Source of the DNA: PoT sp049331405 | GTDB taxonomy: Bacteria > Planctomycetota > Planctomycetia > Isosphaerales > Isosphaeraceae | NCBI RefSeq assembly: GCF_049331405.1 | Contig: NZ_CP186274.1 | Coordinates: 7,936,001 to 8,000,000, forward strand | Length of the DNA stretch: 64,000 bases | Direction of reading: 5' to 3' | In this document: positions 1 to 8,932 of the stretch, in pieces | Layout: every line of letters begins with the position of its first letter | Position numbering within the stretch: the first letter of the stretch is position 1 | The notes under the pieces: model-generated | Database searches by the model: none | What the model was told of the DNA's origin: nothing | The model's input: the letters and a program-made list of their open reading frames with translations, nothing else | Program-made: the position numbers and the translations under genes

Positions 1-1
1 C

Positions 2-223
2 GTGCGCCAGGCTCTGACCGATTCTCACCTCCGCTACATCGTCGTCGGCACTCGCGAACTCGAGGCTTCGAGCAAGCGAGCCGCCACGCTCAGGGCAATT
101 CTCAGCTATGCGGCAAAGCCCTCAGCCGAGTTCCCCGAACGTCACGGCGGACGCATCGAGAACGGCGGCATCCGCATCTATCGCTACGAACGTCCCAGCA
201 CGTGGGAGGGGATACAGGAATGA
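2..223 (+). CDS. 3' end of an unidentified protein, truncated by the window edge
   Basis: Only the last 73 codons are inside the window; the frame is open at base 2 and stops with TGA at 221-223. The stop overlaps the start of the next gene in an ATGA arrangement (220-223), which suggests translational coupling with the WaaP-like kinase. The visible tail has a short alternating strand pattern near residues 8-18 and ends with a GGIRIYRYER segment. That kind of tail is seen at the C-termini of some membrane glycosyltransferases, but this is only a weak resemblance. No catalytic motif is visible, so function is left open. Confidence 0.55.
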   Translation: MRQALTDSHLRYIVVGTRELEASSKRAATLRAILSYAAKPSAEFPERHGGRIENGGIRIYRYERPSTWEGIQE

Positions 224-1065
224 CCCACGGTTCGTTCTGGGCTCGGTTGTTGAAGGGGACCTCGTGGATCTGGATGGCCGACCGCCATCGAGAGGCTCTG
301 CCCGAAGGCCTGCGCGAGCAGGTCATGTCGATCGAGAGCCGCGATCGCTACCACGCCAAGCAGGGCCGATCCACCGCTCGGGTCGTCTTCCACTCCGGGG
401 AAGGCGACCTGACTGTTTATCTCAAACGCCACTTCGAGCTTCCCTGGAAGGCTCGGCTGGCCGCGATCGTCCATCCTAAGGGGCGCCATACGCCGGCTTC
501 GGCCGAGTGGGCCCACCTCGAACGCGTGCGAGCCCTCGGGATCGACGTCCCCGAGGTCGTCGCGGCCGGCGAGCAGATCGGCCCTCTCGGGACGCTCAAT
601 AGCTTCTTGATGGTCGCCGAGCTGACCGGTTGCCTCCCGCTGAATGAGGCCATGCCCGAGCTCGTGGCGATGCTGGACGCTCGCGATCTCGAAACGACGA
701 AGCATGCCCTGATCGAGAGCATGGCGACGATCGTCGCGAAGCTCCATCGATCCTGCTTATTTCACAAGGATCTTTATCTCTGCCACTTCTACATCGACAT
801 GCGATTCGAAGGGACACCCGGCAATCATCTCTCCCTCATCGACCTCCATCGCCTCGGCGAACATCGGTGGACGGCCGAGCGTTGGCGGACCAAGGATCTC
901 GCCCAGCTCCTGTTTTCGACCTTCGAGATATCAGGGATCACCGATCGAGACCGGATGCGTTTCTGGGTCGCTTACCGGAAACGCTTGAAGATATCCCGAC
1001 AAAAGTGGCATGAGCAGATGATCGTCATGAAGGCGTCGCGCTATCTCGCTCATAACCGTCAATAA
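220..1065 (+). CDS. WaaP/RfaP-like lipopolysaccharide core kinase
   Basis: The 281-residue protein has a degenerate protein-kinase fold of the lipopolysaccharide kinase family (WaaP, KdkA), which phosphorylates core sugars of LPS in the cytoplasm. Visible kinase elements are a Lys in VYLKRH (about residue 69) for ATP, the catalytic-loop motif HKDLYLCHFYI (about 182-192) and the metal-binding IDLHR (about 207-211), which replaces DFG in this family. ATG at 220 is preferred over the upstream GTG at 202 because it overlaps the preceding stop (ATGA). The next genes are a GT4 glycosyltransferase and a sugar nucleotidyltransferase, which fits glycolipid assembly. The exact substrate is not readable from sequence. 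Confidence 0.85.
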   Translation: MTHGSFWARLLKGTSWIWMADRHREALPEGLREQVMSIESRDRYHAKQGRSTARVVFHSGEGDLTVYLKRHFELPWKARLAAIVHPKGRHTPASAEWAHLERVRALGIDVPEVVAAGEQIGPLGTLNSFLMVAELTGCLPLNEAMPELVAMLDARDLETTKHALIESMATIVAKLHRSCLFHKDLYLCHFYIDMRFEGTPGNHLSLIDLHRLGEHRWTAERWRTKDLAQLLFSTFEISGITDRDRMRFWVAYRKRLKISRQKWHEQMIVMKASRYLAHNRQ

Positions 1066-1269
1066 CGTCCGACTCAGCCCCATGCCCCGCTGCCGGTACG
1101 TCTCCCCCCGTCTCGTACGCGAACTGGCTCGGTGATGTGTCAGGACTGAGTCGAGGCCCTTCAGTTACAAGCTTCGAGTGCCGCAGCATCGGTTTCTCAG
1201 GGATGCGGAACGGCTGCCAGCGGCGACCAGACGTCGCCCTCGGAATTCAAGAGGCGGAGGGATTTGGCG

Positions 1270-2493
1270 ATGCGTTTGGCTCTCAATTTCCAGCGGATTG
1301 ACCCGACGAAGGGGGGAGCAGAGACCTACGTGGTCGACCTCTGCCAGCGCCTGGTCAAGGCCGGGCATCAGGTGGACCTCTACGCCGAGTCCTGGCGCGA
1401 GGGCGTCCTGCCGTCCGAGATCCGCTGCATCGCCGTCCCGGTCAACGGCCGCACCCGCCTGGCACGGATGAAGAGCTTCGCCGTCAACTCCGAGGCCGCC
1501 CTACAGAAGCACTCATACGACTGCACGCTCGGCTTCATCAACACCTGGCACCACGACGTGATCATCCCCCAGGGGGGCGTCCAGCGTGCGAGCCTCGAGT
1601 CGAACTCGAAGCGATATGCGCCCGGCCTGCATCGTCGACTCTATCGCCTCGGCAAGATGATCAACCCGAAGTTCTGGGCCTACGAGGCGATTGAGAAGAA
1701 GCAGTACGACGAGCAGCGACAGGCCCGCGTGGTCGCCGTGAGCCACATGGTCAAGGAACACCTGCAGCACTTCCGCCACGTGCCGCGGACTCGGATCCAT
1801 GTAATCCCAAACGCGATCGACCTCGACCGCATCAAGGTCATCAACCCCGAGGTCGTCCGCTACACGTTCCGGACCGAGCACGGGTTGGCCCAGGACGCAC
1901 TCATCGGGCTCTTCGTCGGCCACAACTTCGCCCTCAAGGGCCTGAAGCCGTTGCTCCTGGCACTCGCCGAGCGGAAGAAGACCCATCCCGAAGGCCGGCC
2001 GATTGAGCTGATGGTCTGCGGCGGTGGCAAGATCGCTCCGTTCAAGCGACTCGCCGACAGCCTCGGCCTGAGCGACTCGATCCACTGGATCGGCTTCATC
2101 CCCGACATCCGGGCCAGTTACTGGTCGAGCGACTTCTTCGTGCAGCCGACCTACTACGACCCCTGCTCACTCGTCGTCTTCGAGGCCCTCGCGTGCGGCC
2201 TGCCGGTCATCACGACGGCTTGCAACGGCGCGGGCGAGGTCATGATGCAGGGGCGCGAAGGGTATATCCTCTCGGCCCCCGACGCGACCGTTGAACTCGT
2301 CGACGCCCTGAATCAGCTCACCGATTCCGAGCGCCGGAATATCATGTCGGAACATGCCCGGGAACTGGGCATGGCCCAGTCGTTCGACAACCACGTGTCG
2401 CGGCTCATCAAGGTCTTCGAAGAGGTCGCCGCGTCGAAGCCGCGTCGGGGCCCGCACATGTTCCGATCGTCGCACGAGCAAATATCGAAATGA
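1270..2493 (+). CDS. GT4 family glycosyltransferase, possibly WaaG-like
   Basis: This 407-residue GT-B fold enzyme has the N-terminal acceptor-side loop KGGAETYV (about 16-23), the hinge segment FVGHNFALKGL and the donor-binding C-terminal block PTYYDPCSLVVFEALACGLP, with two glutamates in the E-x7-E type position. Such enzymes are retaining and transfer a sugar from a nucleotide donor at the cytoplasmic side of the membrane. ATG at 1270 is chosen over TTG at 1264 because an AGGCGGAGGGA ribosome site lies a suitable distance upstream. Its position after a WaaP-like kinase suggests a WaaG-type core glycosyltransferase; the sugar is unknown. Confidence 0.88.
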   Translation: MRLALNFQRIDPTKGGAETYVVDLCQRLVKAGHQVDLYAESWREGVLPSEIRCIAVPVNGRTRLARMKSFAVNSEAALQKHSYDCTLGFINTWHHDVIIPQGGVQRASLESNSKRYAPGLHRRLYRLGKMINPKFWAYEAIEKKQYDEQRQARVVAVSHMVKEHLQHFRHVPRTRIHVIPNAIDLDRIKVINPEVVRYTFRTEHGLAQDALIGLFVGHNFALKGLKPLLLALAERKKTHPEGRPIELMVCGGGKIAPFKRLADSLGLSDSIHWIGFIPDIRASYWSSDFFVQPTYYDPCSLVVFEALACGLPVITTACNGAGEVMMQGREGYILSAPDATVELVDALNQLTDSERRNIMSEHARELGMAQSFDNHVSRLIKVFEEVAASKPRRGPHMFRSSHEQISK

Positions 2494-2628
2494 ACAGCAT
2501 GCCGAGCGAAATCCCCTCTCGACGGGAATGTCATCCCATACTGTCCAATTACCTCGTCGCCTGACACGGGCCGGTGTCTCGGTCGCGAACTATCGCAACA
2601 CCCTCGCCCCTCGTTGGAGTGAATTCAT

Positions 2629-3384
2629 ATGCAGGCTGTGATTCTCGCGGGTGGCAAGGGTACGAGGCTGCGACCTTTCACCCACGTCTTCCCAAAGCCG
2701 CTCATGCCTCTGGGCGAGGCCGACCCGATGCCGATCATCGAGGTCGTGCTCCGTCAGCTCTCCCGCTTCGGATTTCGCGATGTCACGGTGATTACGGGTT
2801 ACCTGACCGAACTGATCGAGGCTTTCTGCGGCACAGGCCGCAAGTTCGGCACCCGGCTCCAGTATCGCCGCGAGACGACCCCACTCGGCACGGCGGGCGG
2901 ACTGACCCTGCTCGATCGGCCGACGGAGCCGGTCTTGGTGATGAACGGCGACATCCTCACAACCCTCGACTACCGCGCGATGTACGACTTCCATCGCGAA
3001 CGGGGCGCGGCGGTGACCATCGCCTCGTACCCTCGCCAAGTCCGCATTGACTTCGGCGTGCTCGAGTTCGCCAACGATCCGCACATCCTGGCGGGATACC
3101 GGGAGAAGCCCGAGTACTCATTCCAGGTGAGCATGGGTGTCTACATCCTCGACCCGATTGCGTGGGATTTCCTGACGCCGGGCCAACCCCTGCTGATGCC
3201 CGACCTCATCGAATCCATGCGGAAGGTTGGGCACACGGTCCACTGCTTCAAGCAGCCTTGCTACTGGCTCGACATCGGCCGACACGATGACTACGCCACG
3301 GCCAATGACATCTTCGAGACGCGCCGAACCGCCTTCCTGGGCGAGCCGGCCGGGGCGAAGCTCAAGATGGGGAGAGATCAGTGA
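2629..3384 (+). CDS. NDP-sugar nucleotidyltransferase (mannose-1-phosphate guanylyltransferase-like)
   Basis: The 251-residue protein starts with the signature LAGGKGTRLRPFT (residues 6-18), followed by FPKPLMPLG, and has the metal-binding NGDILTTLDY motif near residue 105. These mark the NTP_transferase family (RfbA, GlmU N-domain, GDP-mannose pyrophosphorylase), which makes nucleotide sugars from sugar 1-phosphates. It lacks a C-terminal left-handed beta-helix, so it is a minimal uridylyl- or guanylyltransferase. Its stop overlaps the GTG start of the next gene (GTGA at 3381-3384), indicating an operon with plsY. The donor nucleotide cannot be decided by eye. Confidence 0.85.
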   Translation: MQAVILAGGKGTRLRPFTHVFPKPLMPLGEADPMPIIEVVLRQLSRFGFRDVTVITGYLTELIEAFCGTGRKFGTRLQYRRETTPLGTAGGLTLLDRPTEPVLVMNGDILTTLDYRAMYDFHRERGAAVTIASYPRQVRIDFGVLEFANDPHILAGYREKPEYSFQVSMGVYILDPIAWDFLTPGQPLLMPDLIESMRKVGHTVHCFKQPCYWLDIGRHDDYATANDIFETRRTAFLGEPAGAKLKMGRDQ

Positions 3385-5153
3385 GCCCGAACGCCTGGGC
3401 TGTCGGGTCGGTCATCCTCGCGTACCTGATCGGTGCCCTGCCCTTTGGGTATCTCATCGCGCGCTGGCTACGCGGCATCGATATCCGCACGGTCGGATCG
3501 GGGAACATCGGTGCGACGAACGTCGGGCGGGTCCTTGGATTCCGCTTCTTCGTCCTCGTCTTCACGCTCGATCTCCTGAAGGGGTTCCTCCCCACCTACT
3601 TGTTCCCAAAGGGGGTGGCGGCGTACACCGAGGGCACCTTCCCCGACCTCGGCGTCGCGGTGGCCCTGGCGACGATCATGGGCCACAACTTCCCTGTCTA
3701 TCTGAAATTCAAGGGTGGTAAGGGGGTCGCGACGAGCCTCGGGGCCCTGCTCGCGCTCGATTGGATGGCGAGCGTCGCCTCGGCGGTGGGCTTCGGGCTC
3801 TCGCTACGCCTGACGCGATACGTTTCGCTCTCGTCGATGCTAGGAAGCCTGGTCTTCCTGGCCACGTACCTCTTGAGGGTCGGCGACCCGTTTCAGCGAG
3901 AACATCGGGCCATGACCATCGTGACCTTCGGGCTGGTAATCCTCCTTTTCGCGAGGCATCGCAAGAACATCGTCCGGCTCCGCGAGGGGACGGAACCCAA
4001 GGTCTCCTTCAGGCGGAGTCGCGAACAACCCTCCGGCCATGTGACCCGGATCGTCATGGTCGCGATCGCCTCGATCGCCATCGCCTTGGTGGTGATCCTG
4101 ACCGCCCCGGCGCGGCGCCCTACCGAGTTGACGGTCGGTCGGTTCGAACTCAAAGAAGTGGACCGTGTTGGGACCGGACATCAGCGGGCCGACCGAGTGA
4201 CATTTGCCAACAACGGCAAGCTCGTGGCCGTGAGCTGCCCCCGCTACAACCGTGTCGTCTTGTTTGAGCTGACGAAACGGATGGAGTTGGAGGAAGTTCG
4301 CGACATCGAGCTGGCCGGGCGACCGGTCGCGATCTGCGCGACGAGGGATCGCCTCTACGTCCTCGAACGACCCAGCGGCGATCAGAGGCACGTCGAGCCC
4401 GGCTGGTGGGAGACCTTCGACTTCCGCGGAGAACCTATGGGAGAGCGTCAAATGGCGGGCATGTACCCGGACGACCTCGTCGTCTCGTCGGACGCTCGCC
4501 ACGTCTTCGTCATCAGCTCGGGACGAGCCGAGGGAGACGCCAAGCGACCCATGCCCGCACTCGAGGTCTTCAACGTCGAGAAGGAACGACCGAAACTCGT
4601 GAGCCGCCTCGAGTTCGACAAATCCGGCGACGACCCCGCCCGCTTCGCGCTCTCGAAGAGCGGGCTGGTCGGCGCCGTCACTCTACTCGGTACGAATCAG
4701 CTGGCGGCAATCGACCTCACCGACCTGACACGGCCGAAGCAGGTCGGACGGTCGGACATCCAGGAAGACCATGTGCCTCGCTTCTCCACGATCGACGGGG
4801 ATTCGATCCTCATGGGCCTGGGTCCGGAGACAGAAGCCACCCTCGTGACCTCGCCCGTCGTTCACGACTTCCCCAGCGGTTGGATCGCCTGCGCCATGCC
4901 GAACGAGGCGAGCCTGATCCTCTATGAGGCCGATACACAGAAATCACTCGGAAGCATCCCACTCCGGGCCGGCGGCCTCAACCTGACACGCACCCGTCCG
5001 ACGGCCGTCGACTTCGACCCCAATCAGGGGCTCCTGGCGGTTGCGAATCGGTCGGGTGGTGTTCACATCATCACGATCAAGGAGTCGGGAGGTCACCGCG
5101 AGGCTCTCCAGGACGCTGGAGTCTCACGGGCGTCGACAACCACGACCAAGTAA
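3381..5153 (+). CDS. plsY: PlsY acyl-phosphate glycerol-3-phosphate acyltransferase fused to a beta-propeller-like domain
   Basis: Residues 1-210 are a complete PlsY: several membrane helices, the GSGNIGATNVGR loop (39-50), GHNFPVYLKFKGGKG (101-115) and a basic tail RHRKNIVRLREG (192-203). PlsY acylates glycerol 3-phosphate from acyl phosphate as the first step of phospholipid synthesis. PlsY proteins usually stop near 200 residues; this one runs on through a further hydrophobic helix (about 223-243) into some 340 residues of short repeated beta units (for example NNGKLVAVSCPRYNRVVLF and GLLAVANRSGGVHI) resembling a seven-bladed propeller. The extension would lie outside the cytoplasmic membrane. 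The start is a GTG that overlaps the previous stop. The propeller assignment is inferred from repeat texture. Confidence 0.85.
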   Translation: MSPNAWAVGSVILAYLIGALPFGYLIARWLRGIDIRTVGSGNIGATNVGRVLGFRFFVLVFTLDLLKGFLPTYLFPKGVAAYTEGTFPDLGVAVALATIMGHNFPVYLKFKGGKGVATSLGALLALDWMASVASAVGFGLSLRLTRYVSLSSMLGSLVFLATYLLRVGDPFQREHRAMTIVTFGLVILLFARHRKNIVRLREGTEPKVSFRRSREQPSGHVTRIVMVAIASIAIALVVILTAPARRPTELTVGRFELKEVDRVGTGHQRADRVTFANNGKLVAVSCPRYNRVVLFELTKRMELEEVRDIELAGRPVAICATRDRLYVLERPSGDQRHVEPGWWETFDFRGEPMGERQMAGMYPDDLVVSSDARHVFVISSGRAEGDAKRPMPALEVFNVEKERPKLVSRLEFDKSGDDPARFALSKSGLVGAVTLLGTNQLAAIDLTDLTRPKQVGRSDIQEDHVPRFSTIDGDSILMGLGPETEATLVTSPVVHDFPSGWIACAMPNEASLILYEADTQKSLGSIPLRAGGLNLTRTRPTAVDFDPNQGLLAVANRSGGVHIITIKESGGHREALQDAGVSRASTTTTK

Positions 5154-5181
5154 GAGGCTTGACTGAAGCGCCAAATACAAC

Positions 5182-5235
5182 ATCCTCAAGGGAGCGGGTT
5201 ATAAAGCCCATTCCCTTGAGGATATGTTATTTTCC
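5182..5235 (+). terminator. Hairpin terminator after the plsY fusion gene
   Basis: A perfect 12-bp stem pairs 5182-5193 with 5212-5223, and the 18-nt loop holds a smaller partial stem. It is followed by the T-rich stretch TTATTTT at 5227-5233. It sits between convergent genes and ends the plsY transcript. Confidence 0.75.
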
Positions 5236-5312
5236 GATTTCAGCAGGAAACCACGACTGCCGCCTCCTGGTGGCCACGACGCTGGGTCGGCGGCGTCCCG
5301 TACCCGGCTCGA

Positions 5313-7556
5313 TCAGGCATACGACTTCACCTCGACCCAGGGAGACCCGAGGCGCTGGTCGATCTGTCGCTTGATCATGGCACGGCGATCGTTCTGACGG
5401 TAGACCGACTGAGCCAGCGCTACAAAGCGGGGGCCAAAATCCCCGTCCCGGTCACACTGGCGGATTTCTTCCTCGACGTCCCAGAGACGAGCGTTGACCC
5501 GCTTCAGTTCGGCCTGCAACGCGATGATCTGCCCGGTCGACTCGACGGCGAAGCCGAAGGTCTTTCGCAGGGAGGCGAGCTCGGCGTGGACGCTGCGACG
5601 CTTCTCTTCGAGTGGGATCCGCTCGGCCTTCAGTTCAAGGATCGAGATCTTGTCGACGAGCTCACCGATGGAGATGGAGACGGTCACGGGGTCGCGTCGG
5701 GCGGCTCGATTGCGGATCATCTCGAGTTGCTTGGCCATGCGGCGGAAGACGGTTTGCCAGTCGCCGAGGGCTTCCTGGCGGAAGAGACGCATCGTGGGAT
5801 ACCACGGCGAATCCTCGCGATCGGCCAGCCAGCGCCAATCCGAAGCCTTGCTCAGCGGAACCCAGACGGGAATCCCCAGCCCACCCGCGAGGTGAGCGAG
5901 CGAGGTATCCGAAGTGATCATCAAATCGAGGTTGATCATCACCGCGGCGGTGTCCATGAACGCACCCGACTCCGCGTCGAGTTCATCGGCCAAGTCGATG
6001 ACCTGGTGCTTTCGCGCGAAGTCCGCGAGTTGGGCCGAGCCTTCGTTCTTCTGGAGGCTGTAGAGCCGAACACCGGGAACATCGGCGATCGTCTCGAAGT
6101 GCCGCAAGGGGATCGAGCGTTGCCGATCGCCGTTGTACTGGTTCGAACCTTGCCAGTGGATTCCGACGCGGAAGCCTTCGCTCGCGGTGAGTCGAGCCCG
6201 CCAGTGCTGGATCAACTCGGGGTCGGCGAAGAGATAAGGTATCCTGTCCGGGATCGTCTCGCTCGCCGTCCGGAATGCGCTTGGCAGACTCAATAGCGCC
6301 GAATGCATGTCGAATGGCGGCAAACCCTGCCCCTTGGCGATCAAGCGGTCAATCCCCTCGCAGCGCTCGAGGATCGGCACAAGGGCCGGTTGGCACTCGA
6401 CCACGACGGTCGCCCCGCGTTCCTTAAGCATCGGGGCGTAACGGATGAACTGGAGCGTGTCGCCCAGGCCTTGCTCGCAATGAAGCAGGATCGTCTTGCC
6501 GGTGATATCCTGGCCGTCCCAGACGGGCTGGTCGTGGGAGGGGAAGCTTCCGGTTTTACAACGCCAGCGCCACTCGTACTCGGGCCAGCCCTGGGCGAAC
6601 TTACCCTGGATCAGCCAGCAAATGGCCCGGTTAAAGTGGGCATGTGCGTAGTTGGGATCGATCTGCAAAGCGTTCTCATAGCAGATCTCGGCGTCCTCAT
6701 AACGGCCGAACTTCATGAGGGGCCAGGCCAGGTTGTTGTGGGCCTCTGCGAGGTAAGGCTTTTTCTGGATGGCCCTGCGGAACCGTTCGAAGGCGTCTTC
6801 GAAGCGGTCCAGCGCCATCAGTGTGTTGCCAAGGTTGTTCTCGGCGTCGGCGTTATGCGGGTCGACTTCAAGGGCCTTGAGGTAAGCGGATTCGGCCTCG
6901 CCAAAACGCTCGAAGGAGGCCAGGACGAGCCCAAGCCCATTCCAGACCTCGGCGGATCGAGGGTCGATCCGCAACGCCTGACGGTAGCTCTGTTCAGCCT
7001 CAGCGAGCCGTTCCAACTCGACGAGCAAGTTCGCGAGGTTGTGGTGGGCCGCGGCGAAGTCGGGATTGAGGGTGATGGCCGAACGGTAGTGCTCGGCGGC
7101 CTTCTCGCGCTCGTGGACCATTCGATAGACGGCCCCGAGGTTGCTGTGGACCTCGGCGAAGTCCGGCTTGAGTCTCAGGACCTCTTCAAAATGGGCGATC
7201 GCCGACGGGAGACGGCCCAGACGGACCAGGAGGACCCCCAGATTGGAGCGGGCTTCGAGGTGCTTCGGTGCGTGATGCAGTGCCGTCTCGAAAGACTTGA
7301 TCGCGTCCTCACCACGGCCGAGCTTCCCGAAAGCGATTCCAAGGTGGTTGTAGATCTCCGCATCATTGGGACGGCTTCGCAGGAGGTGCTGGTAGAGTTC
7401 CACCGCCTCTTCAAATGATCCGGCGCTCGCAAGTGCGAATTGCTGCCCGGGCTCGCGACTGCGGATATCGAAGTGCGGGCGAGGGCTCGGGGCGGCGTTT
7501 GCCCCTCTTGCCCTGCGGCCTGCCCGAATTCCGTGCCCAGCATGATGGTTGGACAT
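5313..7556 (-). CDS. TPR protein with GT-B glycosyltransferase-like domain and C-terminal DUF6165
   Basis: The 747-residue protein begins with about nine 34-residue tetratricopeptide repeats (about residues 35-345, with the usual A-x-Y/N-x-L-G-x-x pattern). A glycosyltransferase-like domain follows (about 375-610), with LHCEQGLGDTLQFIRYAP, VGIHWQGS and the donor-site-like TSDTSLAHLAGGLGIPVW. The last 120 residues match DUF6165, with the typical ISIGELVDKISILELKAERI opening and a helical, charged tail. The fold recalls GT9/GT41-type enzymes (heptosyltransferases, O-GlcNAc transferase), but the acceptor is unknown. The start at 7556 is chosen for a GGGAG ribosome site 7 nt upstream; an in-frame extension up to 7790 looks non-coding (Arg/Ser-rich). 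Confidence 0.82.
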   Translation of the reverse strand: MSNHHAGHGIRAGRRARGANAAPSPRPHFDIRSREPGQQFALASAGSFEEAVELYQHLLRSRPNDAEIYNHLGIAFGKLGRGEDAIKSFETALHHAPKHLEARSNLGVLLVRLGRLPSAIAHFEEVLRLKPDFAEVHSNLGAVYRMVHEREKAAEHYRSAITLNPDFAAAHHNLANLLVELERLAEAEQSYRQALRIDPRSAEVWNGLGLVLASFERFGEAESAYLKALEVDPHNADAENNLGNTLMALDRFEDAFERFRRAIQKKPYLAEAHNNLAWPLMKFGRYEDAEICYENALQIDPNYAHAHFNRAICWLIQGKFAQGWPEYEWRWRCKTGSFPSHDQPVWDGQDITGKTILLHCEQGLGDTLQFIRYAPMLKERGATVVVECQPALVPILERCEGIDRLIAKGQGLPPFDMHSALLSLPSAFRTASETIPDRIPYLFADPELIQHWRARLTASEGFRVGIHWQGSNQYNGDRQRSIPLRHFETIADVPGVRLYSLQKNEGSAQLADFARKHQVIDLADELDAESGAFMDTAAVMINLDLMITSDTSLAHLAGGLGIPVWVPLSKASDWRWLADREDSPWYPTMRLFRQEALGDWQTVFRRMAKQLEMIRNRAARRDPVTVSISIGELVDKISILELKAERIPLEEKRRSVHAELASLRKTFGFAVESTGQIIALQAELKRVNARLWDVEEEIRQCDRDGDFGPRFVALAQSVYRQNDRRAMIKRQIDQRLGSPWVEVKSYA

Positions 7557-7902
7557 TCGCATCTCCCGGACGCCCAAAATTCCGACAGCCGATCTTCCGA
7601 CGATCCTGACTTTGAGACGACGCCCGAAGCGCTCTCGGTTCGATCTTCCGTGACGGTGGCTCGCCCGTGATCGACTTGCCCACCACCCGCCGACCGGGCA
7701 TTGAGCAGTTCGATCGGCTCGCACCGCCGAGCGATCGACACACGAGGGCGTACGAAACGTCGTCGGGTTCCATCGTGAGTGAAGGCGCAAAGAAGTGGCC
7801 TCGGCGCCTGCAAGTGGCGCCGAGTGCGGCGGATTTAACTCAATCCTGAATTTCGATCAACCCGAGATTCAGCGACGCAAATGACTGGCGAGGCTTTTTG
7901 AC
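7557..7902. other. Intergenic stretch without a recognisable gene
   Basis: These 346 bases lie between the start of the TPR/glycosyltransferase gene and the end of the isomerase-like gene, both on the minus strand. They presumably hold the promoter of the TPR gene. I see no tRNA, convincing hairpin or conserved short reading frame here. Confidence 0.6.
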
Positions 7903-8703
7903 TCAATTATTGATGCGAGGCGGGATGTCATCAGGCGAGGGCTTCGGCTGATACGCCAACCAGAGCGCACGGAAGTAGCGGAGGACGCGATCCGGGTCGG
8001 TGCTCGCGGGGATCTCGGCGAGCGTGTAGCCGTTGTAGCCGGAATCGGCGAGTAACTTGAAGAGCTCGGCCCAGGGATAGGCCTCGTCGTAGAGGTCGCG
8101 GAGGTGGACTTCGCGGATCTTTGGGGCGACGAGCGCGAAGTTCTCGCGGATCGAGCCCTTCACCACATCGCCCGGGTTGGAGTTCCAGCAGACAAAGACG
8201 TTGGGGTGATCAGCGTACTTAATGATCTTCGCGAGGTTGGGCAGGTCCGAGGTAACCGCGCCGTGAACCTCCACGCGGATCTCGACGCCGAAGCCCGCCG
8301 CGTCCTCGCCCACCTCATGCAACGCGCGGCCGATCTGACGCAGGGTGGCGTCGAGGTCGGCGCCTCGGGGGATCCCGTTGGGTCGGACCTTCACGCCGGG
8401 CGACCCGATGTCGTGGGCGAGCCGGACGTACTCCTTGGTCCCCGCGATATTCTTCATCACCTCGGCGGGGTCGGTCGATTGGTACTCGAAGGCACTCCCG
8501 AGACCGGCGAGTTCGACCGGAGAGTCGGCGAATCGCTTGCGGACCTCTCGACGCTCGTCGGCGTTCAGCGTCACCTCGACTTTGTGCGCATGGCTGGTCC
8601 TCAGTTCGACTCCCTCGTACTTGAGGGCCTCCAACTTCTGGAGGATCGTCGGCAGATCCCAGTCTTTTGCGATGTTGTAGGTGATGGTCCCCAATTGCAG
8701 CAT
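7903..8703 (-). CDS. Sugar phosphate isomerase/epimerase-like TIM-barrel protein
   Basis: The 266-residue protein has the layout of the xylose-isomerase-like TIM barrel family (AP endonuclease family 2 fold). It begins with LGTITYNIAKDWDLPTILQKLEALKYEGVEL and has metal-ligand type segments EIRVEVHG (about 161-168), FVCWNSNPGD, EVHLRDLY (about 219-226) and a late Glu in YTLAEIP. The glutamate, aspartate and histidine ligands of the family seem present. Planctomycetes carry many such paralogues, usually of unknown substrate. Start is ATG at 8703. It lies downstream of the DUF1501 gene but beyond that gene's terminator, so it is probably a separate transcript. Confidence 0.8.
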   Translation of the reverse strand: MLQLGTITYNIAKDWDLPTILQKLEALKYEGVELRTSHAHKVEVTLNADERREVRKRFADSPVELAGLGSAFEYQSTDPAEVMKNIAGTKEYVRLAHDIGSPGVKVRPNGIPRGADLDATLRQIGRALHEVGEDAAGFGVEIRVEVHGAVTSDLPNLAKIIKYADHPNVFVCWNSNPGDVVKGSIRENFALVAPKIREVHLRDLYDEAYPWAELFKLLADSGYNGYTLAEIPASTDPDRVLRYFRALWLAYQPKPSPDDIPPRINN

Positions 8704-8851
8704 CGGGTCGAATCTCCCCTTGGCGATGGACGAGCGGGACGTCAGCCCGCGATCGCGAAACGCGGCGGTGTGTCCCGCCGCCAGGTTCGACCCGCTAATC
8801 TCCCGAATCTCCGAGGCCGGATCAAGCCGACAGCCACCGAAAGACGCCTGC

Positions 8852-8901
8852 CTTCGAAATGAAAGACGGCTCGCCCCTTCATGATCCTGGGAGCGAGCCG
8901 T
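8852..8901 (-). terminator. Hairpin terminator downstream of the DUF1501 gene
   Basis: On the minus strand a 9-bp stem (8893-8901 with 8866-8874) is followed by the T-rich run CTTTCATTTC at 8856-8865. It lies 32 nt beyond the DUF1501 stop codon and separates that operon from the isomerase-like gene. Confidence 0.7.
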
Positions 8902-8932
8902 TTGGGCTCGATGGCCCCATTTCTCGACAGTC

